From the NCBI RefSeq assembly GCF_000003605.2, contig NW_003135354.1, positions 11,852 through 46,863 of the forward strand: a DNA stretch of 35,012 bases, read 5' to 3'. The notes beneath the pieces are model-generated. The model was not told the origin of the DNA and searched no databases. It worked only from the letters and a program-made list of their open reading frames with translations. Source of the stretch: Saccoglossus kowalevskii (Eukaryota; Hemichordata; Enteropneusta; Harrimaniidae). The position numbers and the translations under genes were made by a program. Positions 1 to 12,989 of this stretch are shown here, piece by piece (the first letter of the stretch is position 1; every line of letters begins with the position of its first letter).

Positions 1-1382
1 CAGCAACAGGCAGTTCCAATGAAATTAAGAACGGTTAAAAGGGGTTCGAAAAATTGATTTGGCGAAGAGACTGCTAGAAAGTTGTACCGACAGTTCAATG
101 TGTTCAAAAATTGTAGCGTTGACTAAAACCACATTTAACGGCACGCTGAATATTGCAACATGAAACATTTGCCAAAAAAACTGAAACAAGGACAGACAAG
201 AACAATTAAACAGGCATTTTATGAAACTGGCGAAAAATGTTGAATACATTTTCAACAATTTCTACGGCGTCTACAAAAAAAGTGTTAAGACTTTAAACAA
301 AATGGCTGATACAGTGACGCGAAAGCAAAACGATAAAATTTACTCTAATAAGCCCCCAAATCGCATACAACCGTCATAAGTACGCACAGTAGTATACTAT
401 AAATTTATTTGTTTGTATTTTTTATAATATAATGTATTTTAAAATAATGACTTAGGGGTTAGAATTTTCGTCACTTTTTCTTCCGGGACCCAAGTTTACT
501 TTCAGGACAACAGTGAAAACGATGAATGCCGATTCTCGATTGTGAATGTTATCACAGTCACAAAGAGTACTCATCCGAAATGTACGTGTAGTTTTTCGTA
601 GAGCTTGTGCACTAAACGTGGATATTCTATCGAAAACGAGCTTAAAATTTCAAATTCGCGGGACATCAAGTGATCGACACAAAAATGAAACAAAATGGTG
701 GGCCTTGAAATCTCAAGCAATAGAGGGCGTACACAGCGCGACACGCATCCTTGAGGGATTAGGCAAATTCACACCTTTTAACAATGGCGTTTCCTAACCG
801 TCTTTTTTAGTAACCGTGAGTTACGTTACACTATATGTCAATGAGAGATGATGTAGGTTAAACAATAGCATCTTAATGAATTGTTTCCATTTTAGCAAAA
901 ATAAATAAAAGTATTAATTAAAACAATAAACGTATCTTTAATAAACTGACAAAATCATAGAAGCCGATCACCATGCGCAAATAAACAATAGCGGGGTTTA
1001 CAGTTGGACACGAGACTACGTCCTAAGGAGTAGTTAAGTACAAGGATAAGGACAATTGGGAATAGTATATTTTGTAATTTAATAACAATTCACAGCTCCA
1101 CGTAAACTATGTGTATGCGATAGGTTTCCAAACACACGTGTTAAGTTAGTCCGCGTACGCGCCGCTGTGAAACGTGTCTATGTTTATTTGGTGTATATAC
1201 TAGTATATGTACTTTGAAACTTAAACGTTTATTTACACAACTCTTTCTCTCAAAACATTTTGTTAACATTTCTGCAATGTGTAACCATGTCTTTTGTCCA
1301 ATAGAATAGATCTCGCTTATGTATTTTTGAGTTCAAGGTGATGACGTCACTAGTGTTGCTAATTGCCAAATCAGGTCTTATT
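1..1382. other. Intergenic stretch, no supported gene; possible coding remnants at left edge
   Basis: This AT-rich DNA holds no gene I can support. On the + strand, the frame starting at base 1 reads as lysine-rich, protein-like sequence broken by stops near 55, 124 and 136. It then stays open from the ATG at 160 to a TGA at 241-243. A different frame is open from 239 to 379. This could be a decayed coding fragment entering from the left or just chance. A separate 83-codon open frame with an ATG lies at 546-797 and matches no family I know. A perfect CRE octamer is at 1342-1349. Confidence 0.4.
1342..1349. promoter_or_regulatory. CRE palindrome TGACGTCA (isolated)
   Basis: This is a perfect 8-bp cAMP-response-element palindrome, the known binding site of CREB/ATF bZIP factors. 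No gene is recognised next to it, so function is unproven. It is one of five such octamers found in the window. Confidence 0.3.
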
Positions 1383-1476
<94 letters not shown>

Positions 1477-1483
1477 GTAATAA
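1383..1483. repeat. (TAA)n trinucleotide microsatellite
   Basis: About 93 bp of uninterrupted TAA units (1383-1475) are followed by a slightly degenerate edge containing AGTAATAAG. On the + strand one frame reads as poly-asparagine, but this follows from the repeat and is not evidence of a protein. The long pure run suggests a young, length-variable locus. Confidence 0.97.
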
Positions 1484-4400
1484 GTCATATTATGAAAACC
1501 AACTAACACTAATGTATTGCCACTGTGGTGAACCACAGCGCTGATTCAAACCTAGCGTACGTGGGTGCACACGACAGAGTTCTTGGTGAATATATGTTCT
1601 AAATCTGGCCAAGGTTGGTACATTTTTGTGTAAGTTATTTCGCGGAAGTCAATGTAGATTTCACTTCAGAAGTGACCCTGGAGACCTCAGACATACCTAT
1701 GTGCATTCAATTGTTTGTAGTCACTTATTAAGTAATGCCGAAGATTCTGGGTGACATTCGTCAAATGTTTCAATGAAACCCCGGCCGTACCTACCGGTTA
1801 CTGAGTGGTGCTTTACGGACGCGGCGAAACTGCACTAGATAGAAACTGTACATGATTTGTAAATTACGTTAGTTGCAATTATTTGAATAGATATCGAGAA
1901 AGAAAATTGTTTTATTACCAAATATGTAATGGATTTAAATATATTATGAATGTTACAATATGACACTGGCGCGACCCGGTCAGCTGTACACTGTTTACAT
2001 TCGGCATACCTTACAACTATGCATGCAGTGAAGCCTATTCATCCTCCGACTACATGTGTCCATGCGAGGGGAAAGAACAGCTTGACGAACGGAAGAGATT
2101 AGCAAGCGTACAATTATTATAGTTTTAAATCTGATCAGAATCGCCTACACTAACCAGAACGCACACGCAACTGAAAAGAAAATTAATTAAATGAACGTCT
2201 TGTGTAGTAAAAAAAAGCAGCAATATCATACTCCATATCTCTCGACACCCGTGGGCTAGTGGTTCTATGTGAAAACGAAACCCCGTGCGTTAAACGCGTC
2301 GAAATTAAAGGATATGTCTCAGGAAATAGTGATGCAATTAATCGGAAACTAAGGCAGATTGAAATCGATTACGCAAGCTGTATGCCATTGCTTTGGGTGC
2401 AATCTAATCTCGAGAAATGAATGGAGACGTCCTCGTGATCTAACTAGCCAAGGGCCAACAAAAGACTGATTAATTGCTTCTACTCTATCTCAGGTACCCT
2501 ACCCCAGTAGCGCGACATTTGTTAACTACTTACACAAACAACTGCACTACAACTCTATGTAAGATGATTGGACATTCACCTGCCAAACATGAAATCGACA
2601 TAGACGTGTGATCAATTTTGTATTTATTATATATAAGTGGTTGGAGTAAATTATGTATATTCACTTGAAGTGTCTATCGCTGTACTTGTATGGAGTATAA
2701 CAATGAACTAAACATTAGCTTCAACGTGATAGTATTTAATATTTGAAAAAAAATGAGACATTAACTCTTTTCACGTACTTCACTCTGCCATGTATATACA
2801 GTGAGACTCATATTGAACATATAAACAAACAAACACACGCACACAAACCATACAACTATCGGTCTCCTGACGAGATTGAATTTACGTTTGACTATTATAT
2901 TAATCCAAGCTTTAACTAGCTGCATGATAGGTCACTCCCGGTGTTCAGTGTATGGGTCAATAGTGAACAGGAAACCACCTCGCTAGATTGTGTGCGGTGC
3001 GGTTCGCTGACGCGTGACACGTCCTTACGTAAGCTCGTCGCATTACCCTTGGCGTGGACGCATCGTACACACGATCCCAACCTGTCGTATATGGTATTGT
3101 GTATAATTTGCCTGCGGGAGCGAGAGGTTTGAAGTGGGCGGCGTTTGCTGCGATCCATAGAGACAAGCCTGAAGTTAACGTTAGCAGCAATTGGTGTGTG
3201 TGTGTACGGTACGTATCTTGTTTTGATATCACTAAGAATATCGACCACTATTGTAGTGATTTTTTTCCTTCTGAAGTTGATGCAATGTTGTTAGAAAGAT
3301 GTGTAATATTATACGAAGCACTTTTAACGGATTACACATCCCATCAATGTGTGAAATAAGCCGACGCAGTCACAGTACGTGTCTTTTCACATCACCATCA
3401 CGCTGCATTGGCCAACCATCGTGAACGCGTACATTTTCAAAATAACAATACGTCTTTATGACTTATGCTCGTCTATATTCAGTATCTGCGACTTTCGACA
3501 GCATGCTAAATGTACGGCCGTATGGGTGATTTAAGATGTGCATTTGTCATATAAATGGGAATTATTACAAATGCGTAACTTTGAAATAAGATTTTTTATG
3601 TTGAGCATTGCGTTTCATAGAGGGGTTTACGGTGAAACTGAACAAATTTAGTGATTCCACGCTAAATTGAATAGTTCTTACTTATTCAATTCATGAAAGG
3701 ATGGGTAAATATTTGATGTAAGTGCGTGCGTGGTAAACACTGAAATACAAACTACCTAGGACACATAATATTGACATGTATCGACAGCTTACATGCCCCT
3801 TGGTTGTACGATATAAGCCTGGTGTAAGCGAGCGTGGCAGTCTTTCAATATTGTCTATTATGTATGCACCCATACACAGTAGCAATTAAAACGCAGCTGA
3901 ATTCGCTTCTTCTATATGATAATTGACATTACTGTCATGCAAATTCACTGTCCTCGTTGCGTTACGTATCTGTGTGAAGTCATAACAAGTTGGCCCGACT
4001 TTAACATGGGCGTGATTAGTCGGTTTACTTCTCTCAGAGTATACGTCTTCTCAACAGCGTACCCGGGCAGTCCGTTCAGTCATGGAGTACAGGTCGTCCT
4101 AGGTTACACTCATATTTACTCACCCAATTTTCTGGGTCAAAGACGTGTTATGATCTTTAAAACGTTCTCACACCTGCCACAATGTACATTACTTCACGCC
4201 ATTTGACAACTGCCATATCTGGCATGTGCACGATGAACATCACCTAGTTGCAATCAATCAACAAAACCGCTATTCACCGTCGTACGCGTGTTTATTGATT
4301 TCTGACTCACCTCTTCCCATTTCAACACCAATCCGGTCGTTATCGAGAATCGAGCGATGTGCGTCGTTGTACTTGAACGGCTGCGTATTCACTGGAGTCG

Positions 4401-4510
4401 ACTCAAGATTAGGACAGAGATTTTATTTACGTCGAACTTGATAGATCGTTTCTTAGACTTGGATGTGATACTGGATTGCATAGCACAGAGTTCTTGTATT
4501 TTCTCACACA
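1484..4510. other. Intergenic stretch, no supported gene; CpG-rich patch near 2930-3360
   Basis: I find no recognisable gene here. Bases of about 2930-3360 are visibly richer in G+C and CpG than the surroundings and are open in several frames on both strands, including 101 codons on + (3054-3359) and 110 on - (2916-3248). Overlapping open frames on both strands point to a base-composition effect rather than a real protein. Another open stretch at 3916-4206 has no family resemblance. A promoter or first non-coding exon of an unseen gene is possible but unproven. Confidence 0.45.
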
Positions 4511-4629
4511 TAGGATAGGATAGAATAGAATAGAATAGAATAGAATAGAATAGAGTAGAATAGAATAGAATAGAATAGAATAGAATAGAATAGAATAGAA
4601 TAGAATAGAATAGAATAGTAGCATAGAAT
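4511..4629. repeat. (TAGAA)n pentanucleotide microsatellite
   Basis: The pentamer TAGAA (equivalently ATAGA/GAATA) repeats about 20 times. It has early variants (TAGGA near 4511-4520, TAGAG near 4551) and a degenerate right edge (TAGTA, GCATAGAA). The complementary strand reads as a cycling I-L-F-Y-S peptide, a by-product of the 5-bp period. Confidence 0.96.
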
Positions 4630-7600
4630 AATATAATTGAAGATTGTCACAGAAAGAAACTTTATAAAACAAAAATACCATTTTGTTACAATTACATCAG
4701 AACTATTTAATCAAATACACTATAGGTTAATTATATTGGATAATAACAAATTACTTTGAACGAGACTGAAATGAAACTCCTATAATAACTGTTTTTTATT
4801 ACTACTCGTAATTACTGTTAATGTCGTTTTGCCAGACGAGGAATTCAATGTATTTTAAAACTTCATAATTGGGACATTTCCCGTCGCTGGTATACATGTT
4901 GGGGACTCATCAGTCCGACGTCAAAAGCTGAGCATACCACGATACTTTTACGAGTTCTATGACATGCGAGTACTGGCCCGTCAAATGAAATACTCAGCCC
5001 TTGGGTGCTATATTATATTATACCGACAACAATATTCGTGTCGCTTTTGTTGTGTTTCAAGCTTAAACAAATTAAAAAAAATCAATGCAACGAAAAAACA
5101 TCTAAACCGTGATAAAACAAACTTTGCCCGGGGACAGTAGCAGTGCAACAATCCCCCCCCCCACCAGAATTTCGTGAAATTCTCTTTACGCGAATCACAG
5201 AACATAGCTGAGTTTGTCTTTTCCACGTTCAATTGGCAACCGCCTCTATTCTCAACGTTTGACGCGGTTGTCATGGTTTCAACACCGTTGGTATCGGGAA
5301 CAGTACACTATATAATGAAACGTCAACTTCTTTAACTAATCCTCACTCGCGGCAAGCGATTACCAGGTAATGAATGAATCATGGCAAAAATCACATGTTT
5401 CGGAACATCGAACATACATAAAAGATGCTCCTAATTTAAACAAACACTGCCCGGACTCTGTATTGTGACGAACCACGCATCATTCGAACCACATGAATTA
5501 AAACGTGTCAATGCTATCTTGTTAAATAAACATACTGTTTACTTCTATATGTCACGGGTAATCTCTTTTGTCATGTGTCATTCGAAACACCGCTGTATTC
5601 ATCTAATTTTCACGCAGATAAACTTTTTTTTTTAAAAAGACGATTAGGAATGTGTATGCCATCAAATTCAAACTCCAAGGGATGTTGTTAAACGAGTGTA
5701 AATTTTAATCATCCTTCGCAAACTGACCACGCACCGATATGCGATCCAAATCCCTTATCGTGATCTCTGGATATTGGAACTGTTGAAACTTCTCTTGAGG
5801 CGAGGCGGCGAATGAAATTCGGGCAAACGAATTGAGGAAATTGAGAATTGATGTGAATTGAGGGAATAGAGGCGAATGTTTTTTTAATTAGATACAAATA
5901 CGCCGATGATCGCGTCCGGTCCTCTTCAGACCCACTTTGAAATGTATAAAGATTTTGGTGACCCGGAAACTTCAACGTAAGTGCGATATTTTAGAAAAAG
6001 TAGTTCTCCGGTCCCGATGGTTTGAAATTTCGCTTGCAGTGCGTGTTAAAACATGTACGCTAAACTTGGTTGTTGTATTTGTAATAGTTTGCGCAGGGGT
6101 GATGGTCACTAAATGGCAACTAGGTTAACTATTCGAAAGTGTCCTTTTTGACTAATTTCCCATTCATTATGGTCAATCTTTTTATATATCCAATCTTTCC
6201 TCTTATTTAATGTAGAAGGCAACACTCATTGTTAAAAGTTAATGGGTTATATACAAATTTGCGTGAAGTGAGATTATTTTCGGAAAAAAAGCCAACTTGA
6301 AGTGTTGTTTTTATGACATTTGTGATGTTCCGGGCACGGATTTTACAGTATGTACTAGACATGTGGACAGGGGCAATGACAGAGCATCGATGTTAACGTC
6401 ATGCTGCATGGTTGTTGGACATAAGTTTATTCGACATGTGAGGCTACCAGTCAATATTTTTGTACCAACTACACGCTCCGGTTAGATATTTACTCAACAT
6501 ATACAGAATACCATTGGAGTAGCTCTACGCTGAGACCAAGAAAGCATATCTCCATTATTCGTTGTCTAGATATAAGTGGCCATATTGCAGTCGTTATCTC
6601 CGATGAAATAACACGTAGATCACATGGTGGTCGTTCACAAGGCGACGTTAAATGCAATGGGTTCCGTACTGAGAATGTGCTTCATAGTCGCCTGACAGTT
6701 TCGCGTATACGATATCATATTCATAGCAGAATACAGTAAAACAAACATACACCAGAGAGGTAAGCACAACTGATGATCTCAACTAACTGTTTTATTAATT
6801 TTGTCGTAAGGTTGGTTATTGGGCAAAGCGCACAATGTGGAATACTCCATTGGCTTAATGTCTTCGATCGAACATATTACTCCCATGGCTCGTTGACCGA
6901 CATTATAATGGAGTTGTCAGGGATAATTTTCTTCGCAGCATGGGGCGATGTGAGTCTAATCTGCTCTGACTACCATAATTGACGAGGAATGCCCGAACCC
7001 CCACTCGCAATAGTAGATCCGCGCGGAAATAATACGCAGCATATTTTAAGCGATTTTAATATTGAAAACATGATATACCATGTAGACCATGCGACACCAT
7101 CAATGCGGGATAGTTATTTCGGTACTGCTTATACAGGGACGAATTTCGATCTAAATTTAACGAGGTAGTTGTGAAGAAAGTATCGGTCATAGTCAGTACT
7201 AGTATATCAGTAATGTACTGTACACTATGGTGTGACCGAAGCTTAAACGCGACCGACACCCATGTTCAATGGCATTCCTAAGCAGTAGTTGACACTGTTG
7301 CCCGGGCGAGGACACACTGGCAAGACATATTCAATAAGAGGAACAAAAACTTGCCCGAAATGCACACTTGTCACTAGCATGTATACAAGTTGTTATTGTA
7401 AATGGTTATTAGAGATTAGAGGCTATAGGGGGCAATTGTCATTAGGTGATTGTTTCTTTCTAATCTTTGCACGTTTCAGGCAGATGTACTCGCGTTAAAT
7501 AAAACTATTTTTTTTTTATAATCAACTGTATAAACTAGTAAACACAGCCATGACCTTTGTAGTCGTGTGACGTACTATGTTGATAGAATACATGTAGCCA

Positions 7601-10397
7601 GAAATTAATTACGCCTTCGAACACTTATAAATGCTCTTCTATTACCTATATGGATGCCATTCAGTGTATAGCCTGTACCCTTTGAAAGTAAGCGAATACC
7701 AATTTTAACCAAGCAAAAAAAGATGTTTTGTTTTTTCAATTATGATGATTTTAATTATCATTATATTTTTCGATATTTACTTGTACCTTTTGCGCCTCCG
7801 GGGTATACACACGTTTTCACAAATAACATATAATCCTTATACAAGTGTCATCTTTTGCATTTATTTTTTTTTACTAACGAATGCGTATCATCCAAAATAG
7901 CTACCGTCAGTGTGATTATGCAAATGAGGACCGTTAAGCACCACAGAGTCGTCCTTGAACTTGAAAACCTAATAACTATTCCTGCAGCTGACAACCTACC
8001 ATTAAATAGGTCAAGATGCATGTTAGTAGGAAAGATGGGAAGGAATACTGAGACGACGGCGAAGAAACTTATGATATTTCTCTGCATATAAACTCTTAAG
8101 ATTCAGTGCCACTCAATGAGCAATTGAATGAGTAACGGACATACATGTATGTTTCTTACTCCCAATGTATTTCTATGTATCTATGTATCTACGAATCCAA
8201 CGGGTCTTTGAGGCTTATGCGAAATTCATACACACAGACATGACAAACAAGTAGACGTATCCTATGGGCTTAAGGCTGGCATATACTAACTTGGAAATAA
8301 AATTATTACAAAACTATAAAGTAGGCCAGGTGAACAACTAGGGAACGTAGTTCTGGGCGCGAGTCATGCAACATTAAACAGTTCTGACAACTCAATTAGG
8401 TGTCGATACGCCAGGGTAACTTGACCTATGTTTAATGTGTGTTCACTTGATGTGATATGTCATGTATCATACGCGAAGGCAGCTAATTATCCCCTCAAAT
8501 GTGTCCCTGGAAGCAAAAATTGAAAAAAAATTCTTCATTTTAACATACCCTCCAAATGACGAGTAAATCACTATCCTGCAATGATATAGATTCTGCTATA
8601 CACGATTTTAACATTTAGAGATTATATGGCTTTCAACTTTATTTACTTATCATGTAATTTTAAAATATGCCGTGATAATAATTATAATAGCAATTTACAA
8701 CAGTGCTAATGGAGAAGAAATAGAAAAAAATGTAAAAATAACTGAATTACTTTGTAATTCTCATTGAGATCAATTGAAGTACAATATATGTTGCAGTCAA
8801 CAACCGCTGTTACAGTCATAGGTCGAGTCGACCCCTTTCACTTATCGAAATGGGCTATCCCAACAGAGGAAACCAGCCAGCGCCAAATCACTGTATGCAA
8901 GACTGAGTTAAGGCTCTAGATAGCAGCGTAGACATGTTGTCTCAAATACCAGATAGTGTACATGTGTGTTAGTGAACCTAATGTGGCGACGCAACGGTTC
9001 ATAATAGTATGTAGGACGGGAGAGCATGTCTCCAGTGACTCGTCTTAACCTTGTCAGACGCCGAAAAGCACTTCGTCGCCGAATATGTCACATTCTTCAC
9101 AATTGGGGGGAAAGTACAACATTTGATGTCCTTGACTGGGTCTTCCGCCAAGTGATCATTTAAGCAGACTTGAAGAGTGGGCGATGAAGTACCAACTTGT
9201 CATATAGAAGGTAAACAAACAATCTGCGCTTATCATTCTATATTGTAAATTGTCTTAATAATTTGTGATTAATTCAGTCGGAGGGAATAACGAAGTTATC
9301 CGACATGCGCCGACATGTTCGACACACTCAATCTTCGAACTATAATTTACGATCAAAACTCAATATGTGTAGATCTGGTACGTGAATACATGTTTTCGCC
9401 TATCAAATATTGTGACATCAATTTAAAATAAGACCTTTAAAAAATGAATGAAATTCGAGTAATGACCTTTAATTGGCGCTGTAATCTAGTAGATAACCAA
9501 GAATGTATAAAAATAATGGTACGTAATAGAATTCACGAAGGAATGATTGATCAACGCACATCCTTTGGGTGTCGAAACATTATTTTCGGGAAACCCTTCG
9601 ACGAATATTTTAAAAAATATAAATGTGTATACTACTTAGTTAGTCCACCAAATAACATATATTGATTGTCTTATTTCTGATGGTAAATAGCAGAACACAA
9701 TATTATTAACGTTTAACTTGTTTTGCATTGTTTGACACTGTTGACAGCGAAAATGCTCATGAGCTTTTTTAGAGTCTGCGAAAAACAAATATCACTGTTT
9801 TTTATTAGATTCATGTAGACTAGTACAGACAACGTTAAGACATGTTATCCTTTGATAGCATCAACATTGAGACAAACTAGAGAAGCTAAATTACATAACT
9901 CCGAACACAATTGTCTCGTTGATAACACACCAACCATCACTCGGCACGTAATTGCGGATGTTGACTCCGATGAATGAAAACAAAGTTCAGACTAAGGTAT
10001 TTAGAAAATGTCTATGTGGTTTCAACAACCATTCAACGATTTATCTCGAAATTAAATGAAGTCAGTACTGAAGTGATTAATAATTAGAGGACACGATCAA
10101 AATAAAGCCACCCTATTGAATATATTTTGCTCAGACACAAAAGATGACACCTTAACCATAATTGTATATTATATTTGCACACGAATGTGTCATGTTAGAT
10201 CAATAGTCTAGAGCTTTAATGCAAAATCAGAATATACATATAGCCATTAATTTGGTTACTTCGATTCATTAACTTAGCACATAAACAAACCAAATACTGA
10301 CACATATTCAATTTGTTTTAACTACATATTACAACCGATTTAATGATATTAACGTAAATTGAGATATACTGCCCCTACGACAATGACACATTGATTA
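4630..10397. other. Intergenic stretch, no supported gene
   Basis: This is about 5.8 kb of AT-rich sequence with scattered short open frames, none with recognisable motifs. A run of 10 C lies at 5153-5162. A 73-codon + strand frame at 9444-9665 starts with a good ATG in AT-rich context, but I do not recognise its product. No intron/exon pattern, poly(A)-tailed element or inverted-repeat element stood out by eye. Confidence 0.45.
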
Positions 10398-10920
10398 TGT
10401 CCTTGGAATTGGATCCTCTTGCCATGGAAATATCATTTTTGGGAATGTTTTTTTTTCAGTTTAATATCTAAAGTTATGAATAGATTCTCATATAATTTTT
10501 GAAGAGGTGTTAACCTCTACACAAGGACTAATTTCGGAAACGATTCTTCATTGGTAACATTGGTAGCATTTTCAGGGTTACACTTGATGTTGGAAAAGAT
10601 CCAGATTTTGTTGTCATGGAAACATCAATTAAGATTTCATTTTCATGATATTCATTGCAAGAGTTACTTTGGAAACAAGGACCGGAGAGATCTTAATTTC
10701 GTTGCTATTGAAACAAGAATGTTTTCAATAATTATTCTTTGACAACCCACACAGAATATTTATGACGAATTCTATGATTATTTAGAAAAGATAGTTCTTC
10801 AGACATAAACGATTGTCGTGGATACCTCGTTGTCAGACAGCAGCATTGTATGATTTGATGACTGAATAAAAACTATTCAAGACTCAATTTGGTGTTTCTG
10901 TTGCTATTAATGACAAAGAG
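10398..10920. repeat. Diverged tandem repeat, unit about 90 bp, with GTTGYCATGGAAAC-like cores
   Basis: Related segments recur at 10412 (GATCCTCTTGCCATGGAAAT), 10598 (GATCCAG...TTGTCATGGAAAC) and 10689 (GATCTTA...TTGCTATTGAAAC). Spacings are about 186 and 91 bp. A weaker match (ATTTCGGAAAC) around 10531 and possible traces near 10812 and 10899 would fill out an array with a period near 90-93 bp. Units are heavily diverged, so this is an old minisatellite. The core at 10610-10623 resembles the X-box bound by RFX factors, but this may just be part of the repeat. Confidence 0.5.
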
Positions 10921-12089
10921 ATGCTAGTAACGATAAGTACTTTGCAGCTGTGGCGGAGTTTGTGCCCTCGCAATGTCTTATAGTTTAGAGTTACTTCCAC
11001 ATTGAACAATTAACATAACAGCCACAATTTCTCCCTAGTCATTCTATTTGTGAGTGTTTATTTTGAAAAATATTGGAGGACTATTAAAAAAAGAAACCAT
11101 TACAAAAGGTAATATGTGAGTTACGTACATTATATACAGCTCAACACTACTCCGTTTGAATGAGTTTAGGTTGAATTAGATAACACCAGTAACTATATAA
11201 TTCCCATTCGAGTATTTTGCAAGATTGATTATGCAAATCGACACCTAATATGCACCGCCCAATCTAGTATTATAATTCGGGTCTGCAGTTCGATTTAATT
11301 GTAGTTTTAAAGAGATTTTGAGATTGCTTGCGTAGTTAGTGGTTTTCTATATATGACACACGAGTGTTTTATCTTGTCTGTCAAAATGGCCGCCGATTCA
11401 TTCTTCTTTTCACTGTAACATCACGTCGTCTATTTGCCATAAACAAATCAGAAACGTCCAAAATGTCCTTAAAGTTGTAATATATGCTGAACACTCCCAC
11501 TGACTATTGTGATCACAATGCGGAATGATAAAATTCGATATCAGGATTTCATTGGATAACTTTTGTCACGAGCTCTAGAAAACCCGAATTCCTTGTAATG
11601 CTTAAAGCTCAGTGAAAAGTTGTCAAATGATATGAAACGGGAATGCATTTTTAAGACAATATGACATAATAGACCAAAGGGTAACACCACGCGACAATAA
11701 AAACTTGCAGCTATTCAATTCTCATTTAATAGTACAAAATAATTAACATTCTGGTTATTCAAAACACTCGCGTATTCAAAATATGCGCATTACATAAATG
11801 ACATACAACACTATTATGTGCATGATACCAATATGTGTATGAATAATATTTTATGAAATACTTTGGCTTGTGAGTGTGTGGCTGAATTTATATATCACAT
11901 TATATTAATCGTGCTTTCAATAGTCAAGTAGAAGTAATCATTTAGGCGATGATTTAATGTACATTACTAGACTGAATACATAGAAGAATTATCTAATTTG
12001 CATACTATAAAAAGCTTTACATTATTAAATTCTAGTTGTCGTCATGGAGATAATTGTTATAGCGACCACCATCGTTGCGTAACGCATTG

Positions 12090-12108
12090 ATATATATATA
12101 TATATATA
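12090..12108. repeat. (TA)n dinucleotide tract
   Basis: About nine TA units run without interruption. A similar tract lies at 12970-12989. Confidence 0.9.
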
Positions 12109-12969
12109 AATTGTCACTCAGAAATCTAGTTGAATGAACCTTCTAAGCCACATATTTTCACGCGCTCTCAATTTCCTTTCTATTGACGAATATGACTATA
12201 TATTACATAATGAAATCGTCTGGCATCATAGTTTAAACGATCGATGTGTCATATCGTTCACCTAACTCAATTCAGCGATATGAATAACATGATGTTGTCA
12301 TTTGTGCTCAGTTTCGCTCAGCGTTGCAGAGAAGTAATCCAACCAAAGCTATGATTAATACGATTACAACATTGATATTCATTTGTGTATAGCGTAGAAC
12401 TCACATATAAGCTGTCCACTTGGAAGAATAGCACGGATGTCATTGTACAAAGATGTATTCAATCGCTTCTGACGTACATAAAAAAACAATAATTGAATAA
12501 AAACTGATGCATTACACTTTAGTATTGTTTGGGTGATTTTTTTTTTTAAATTGTCGACGACATTTTGTATACGCAATTGTCACAACAACATTTGTAAGCA
12601 AAATGAATTTCCCTGCTGTGATTAAAACATATGTGAAAACATTATACCAAGTGAAAAACATAAAAACATTAGATTGTATAACATACATAGTTAAATGCTG
12701 TCATTATTCCCTGTTGCCATCTGTTCGTGACAAAATGATTCCTCGTGTATGGATGCTTCGTATTTGACTACACTGATCAAACAATGTACACAAAGGCGTA
12801 ATAAATTGCTATGTCGGGGCTTTAATTTTTCTACCAATACATCTCTAACAAAACAATATAAATAGTAATATTACTTCTTCTCAGGTGTTTCTCTTAACAT
12901 TGCAAACTGCTCAAAGAGCAATCACACCTAGGTTGGTTCTACTGACCATGAAATATAAAATTTATGCAA

Positions 12970-12989
12970 ATATATATATATATATATAT
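12970..12989. repeat. (TA)n dinucleotide tract
   Basis: About ten uninterrupted TA units, flanked by ATGCAAA and GCATGT. Confidence 0.9.

Noticed and set aside
1338-1544. Poly-asparagine open frame
   Set aside because: It is a translation of the TAA microsatellite with no coding sequence on either side.
2245-2320. GGGCTAGTGGTT resembling a tRNA A box
   Set aside because: No convincing B box or cloverleaf arms follow; it is at best a decayed tRNA-derived SINE.
4427-4681. Minus-strand frame with repeating I-L-F-Y-S
   Set aside because: It is entirely explained by the TAGAA microsatellite.
5470-5500. Minus-strand GGTTCGAATG resembling a tRNA B box
   Set aside because: No T-arm stem, A box or acceptor stem is found around it.
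7848-8091. Overlapping open frames on both strands, one hydrophobic
   Set aside because: Neither shows membrane-protein family motifs; opposing frames of equal length suggest chance.
9030-9046. GAGCATGTCT, a p53-like half-site
   Set aside because: A single short half-site; such motifs are expected by chance.
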